From Dipylidium caninum (taxonomy: Eukaryota; Platyhelminthes; Cestoda; Cyclophyllidea; Dipylidiidae): 64,000 nucleotides of DNA. Made by a program: the position numbers and the translations under genes. The stretch spans positions 372,001-436,000 of the forward strand of contig QEYB01001398.1 in the NCBI GenBank assembly GCA_017562135.1. The letters are read 5' to 3'. How positions within the stretch are numbered: position 1 is the stretch's first letter; every line of letters begins with the position of its first letter. Of the stretch, positions 60,690-64,000 are shown in pieces. The notes under the pieces are model-generated. The model worked only from the letters and a program-made list of their open reading frames with translations, ran no database searches and was not told where the DNA came from.

Positions 60690-63509
60690 CTACAAGTCGT
60701 CAGCAAACATTGAATTCCAGTCGCGGAGAAAGACTTCTTCCAACTGTTGACGAAGCGGTTTTTCGCCATTCGGACCCACTGCATCGCCTTCATTATCGAC
60801 AACCAAGCCAGCGCCGCCAGTGTACTTGAAGTAGTCTCCAGACCAATTAGAAGTGCCTTCGACCAAAAATGTACGAACTGAGTAGACACTTTCGGGACAC
60901 AGGACACAGGTCGTATTGCATAAACTCACCAATATAGAGAGTCTTATCTGTCACCATGTACTTGTTGTGATTCACTCGCGAGTACGGGATGGACTTCTGC
61001 TCTGCCGTGAACAAGGGTACCACGAAAAATCGCTAAATCGGCGAATAACGCCCTTCTCAGTAGACCATCGAAACCACCAAGAAGTTTAATCAGAGAGAGA
61101 GGAACTCACGACTCTAATTCGGGCACCGTTCACCCCATTTAAAGCGCGAAGTGAGCTCATGTATTGACGAAGGTTTGGCGAACTATGAGACCAATGACTC
61201 ACAAGGATGCGAACCTCTACACGATTTTCCATGGAGGCCTTCACCAAAACGTTCGTCAAATCAGGCCAGTACCTGGACAAGAATATGAAAGTCAGAACAA
61301 CAAACTGGTGGAAAACATCACCTCTGTGATTTAAGGTAAAACTCAAGCCATAAGAAGTGTGAAACAATTGAGAAAAGTCAAATTATAAGTGTGAGTGCAC
61401 CTCTAAATATGATTAAAACATCGTCAACCATTAGTAGGCAACGTTTTTAGCTCCCCAAATTATTTGTAAAACTCCGTCGCCTTTCACTTACTTAAACTAT
61501 GCGAAGGAAAAAAAATGAAGCAATCGGAAGTAGCAAAAGAACTCACTTATTGGTAGTGCTCACATACGATTTGATTATCGGTTGGAAGTCCATCACTGAG
61601 ACGTAAATGAATCTTTCAGCTGCACTAATTATAGCGAGGATAGCTCTCAAGTCGTCCTCGCGGCCCGGAGGTGTAAATGGTGGAGGAGACATCTGAAGAA
61701 GAAAGCACGTCAGATACTACTTGTCAGAAAATGAAGACCCAAGGCAGTTAATCGGTCTGTTATACAGTCTACTATGTAGAAATGAACACCGAACTCACCG
61801 AAATATACACGTCTGCAGATATCCCATTCAATTTTAGGTGCATAGGATTTGACCGGTTGTAGCGAGTTTTGTACTCAGAACCCCAGTTGATGGGAAAGTT
61901 ATTTCCCGATTGTGCGACATAAGCGAAGGCTCCAATGATCTTGGCCAAATCGGTCGTGAGGGCCGAGCAGTGGCTTAGCATCACGCCCAATTCCTTCACC
62001 TAAAAAGCGTTTGAAGAAGCATAAATTGTTAACCGCTTGTCTTCTGGATGAACATGAACAAACGCGATTTTTATTTACTCAAGTACCTGTGTAAGGGATC
62101 TCCAATCCATATTGGCACTTCCGAGGTAACCATGACGGTTGTCGACTGTCCAGAGTTTGGCGTGTTGAACTCCAGCTTTGAGCATCTTAGCAACATCCAG
62201 GTACTTAACATCCGCACCTAACAAGGGAATTCGATGACTTATTTGTTTAATGGTGGTAGCGCGAGCGTAAATGCTCAAGTAAAAACCACCTGCAACAATT
62301 AACTTATCCAAGTCATTATTTGGTGCCTCAGGGCCACTCGTGACTATACTAACATTGACTTCCTTGGCTTTCTCCAGTAAAGTGGAAAATATATTTTCAC
62401 CCTAAAAGCAACTCGTTTAAAGAAGTAAAACAATGGGAAATTAAATTTAGTAATTGAAACTCGAGCTTATTGCCCAAACCAAGTAATTTGATCTAATCAA
62501 GAAAATTAATGAACTTAAAAACCATAGAGAAGGGAAGATACACGCTCTAGCAGTCAATTCTATGAAGTATGAACTATTAATTTGAAGTGGAATAGAATAA
62601 TGCGCTACGGTTTCCGCCAAATATGCACCGGATTTTTACGCAATATGGCTAGGGAAACTAGAAACAACACATAAGTGGGCCATACATCAAAAAATTTTAA
62701 ACATTCATTTATTCCGTCGAGAGAAGCCTTTAGTTTCCCAGCCCCAAAAAGAAAAATCAAGATTATCGTGTATATCTCTATTCACCTGGGAGGCGGACGA
62801 AGAATTGCAGACATCTTCACCGAGCATAGACCAATAGAAAGAAGCAATGGAGATACTTTCCTGAGCATTATAAAGTAACATATTCCATGCGAACGCGGTA
62901 GACATAAGATTGGGTGAAACGGGTGGATAGACAAGCCCCTCGGGAAGGCTCTCCACTAGATAGATATCACATTCCGACTTTCCAACACCCCAGTACTTTG
63001 GTGAGGGACAGTGTGACATTACAAAAGGGTCCATTGCTGAGATGGCTACCAAGCCTGTTGCCGTAAGAAGCGCAATCCAGAGTGTTGAGAAGAACATATT
63101 ATTCCTGAATTAATGAAACACTTTATAATTCAATTTAATGGTGACATGGACTCACAGTGCTGCAAATATTAAAATTCCTAAAATATGTCAAAACATAGGA
63201 GTTGCTGTGCATCAGAATCCCCTTTCGTTTAATATATGGAAAAAAGACTTGGAAACTAGCGTATTAATGGAATCCAGAAAAAGAAAGTAGTAGGTAACAT
63301 TAGCGCAAAGAGTTGACCATATCAAGTATTGATTTAGGCTGAAAATCCGTTTTAGAGAGTACATTAAAAAATTCCAGCACATTGTTTGTAAGCGACCAAC
63401 AATCTGTCATATGGAGGAAATACAATAACAATTTTCGAGAAATTTACAGATTCTGTCAATCCATACCTCATTTTTCAAAATAGGTTTACCACAGGACATA
63501 TTCAGTCAT
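60690..63509 (-). CDS. PLD3: PLD3-like phospholipase D family protein, type II membrane protein
   Basis: PLD3/PLD4 relatives are lysosomal, membrane-anchored 5' exonucleases of single-stranded nucleic acid. Exons (descending): 63490-63509, 62786-63104, 62290-62401, 62087-62217, 61800-61999, 61547-61692, 61109-61272, 60930-61032, 60690-60856; these sum to 453 residues, close to human PLD3 (490). A short N-tail precedes a membrane segment ([16 protein letters not shown]). Then come [17 protein letters not shown] and [11 protein letters not shown]. Both HKD motifs are intact: HAKLWTVD with [13 protein letters not shown], and HNKYMVTD with [10 protein letters not shown]. The end reads [20 protein letters not shown]. 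The intron at 62218-62289 is 72 nt, stop-free and a multiple of three, so reading through it gives a false continuous frame. The 20-nt first exon is inferred from phase. Confidence 0.93.
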
Positions 63510-64000
63510 GCAAACCCTATTAGAAAAGAGAATAAGTAATCTACCGATAAATAGCGAATCAATCACATAACGTCCTTACATTTTCGCCATCTCCGCTACC
63601 CACTCACATGATGTAGATTGCAATTTCAAAATTTCCCCGTTTCGTAACAAAGACTTAGCGAATAACCGTAGCGCCGTTTATTCAGAAAAGTCTTTTAGTT
63701 GCTATGTATGGATCGTCCACTCGCCAAATTACGATAAATCAAAGTGGTGTGCATTTACTCAGCGTCCTGAACACAAGCGATATGGCTTCCAGATTTAGTT
63801 TCATGTAAGATTCATGACGCCTCAACTAATCTAACTGTTACATGTAACTACGTGGTACACATGGGTGGGGGAAATAAGCTTATCGCTGAATTAGACGCTT
63901 AACTTTAATGGAGTTAAGAAACAAACGGTCTTCTCTTACTTCTTTTGCCTGCTAGCCGACGATTCAACTAACCCGGCATCACTACACACGACACTCGTTT
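63510..64000. other. Upstream region of PLD3, right edge
   Basis: About 490 bp upstream of the proposed PLD3 start. No coding exon, repeat or RNA gene was seen. It probably contains the PLD3 promoter. Confidence 0.45.

Noticed and set aside
62218..62289. Extra 24 residues in PLD3 between the two halves of its first catalytic region
   Set aside because: They correspond to a 72-nt in-frame intron with GT and AG ends; removal restores the alignment GADVKYLDV with human GAQVRMVDM.

Overview
The window is animal nuclear DNA, most likely from a parasitic flatworm and probably a tapeworm (cestode). The reasons are protein-coding genes split by many GT-AG introns, several introns of only 30-37 nt near gene starts, moderate A+T content, compact gene spacing, and a divergent intronless HSP70 gene of the kind that has multiplied in tapeworm genomes. 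The organism is an inference; no species marker was tested. There are no bacterial-type features (operons, CRISPR, insertion sequences). All families were recognised by reading translated exons and recalling known proteins, not by database search.

Layout, left to right: (1) 1-212, minus, one open exon of an unidentified gene cut by the window edge. (2) 1775-2595, minus, ribosomal protein eS8 (RPS8). (3) 3659-5654, plus, COP9 signalosome subunit 6 (COPS6/CSN6). (4) 6261-33113, minus, a giant gene of more than 30 exons encoding a UBR5/Hyd-type HECT E3 ubiquitin ligase, with a mariner transposase relic in one intron. (5) 33302-47685, plus, a long Salvador (SAV1) homologue, the Hippo-pathway scaffold with WW and SARAH domains; it starts only 188 bp from the UBR5 start, head to head. 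(6) 49203 to about 55669, minus, a Nopp140/NOLC1-type nucleolar phosphoprotein with a 4.7 kb tandem repeat array and a conserved SRP40 C-terminus. (7) 56630-57133, plus, a candidate small four-exon gene of unknown function. (8) 57294-59156, minus, a divergent HSP70 with altered ATPase residues. (9) 60690-63509, minus, a PLD3-like phospholipase-D-family membrane protein.

The genes do not form an operon. Two themes recur: ubiquitin/NEDD8 control (COPS6 and UBR5, convergent) and growth control (UBR5 and Salvador, possibly sharing a promoter). RPS8 and NOLC1 both serve ribosome production.

The observations most worth following are: loss of the MLLE (PABC) domain from UBR5; a GC-AG intron inside the HECT region; an insertion inside the first WW domain of Salvador; the frame-broken centre of the NOLC1 repeat array; substituted phosphate-binding residues in HSP70; the unidentified small gene at 56.6-57.1 kb; and 30-nt introns whose length is a multiple of three. 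I found no clearly new multi-gene system.
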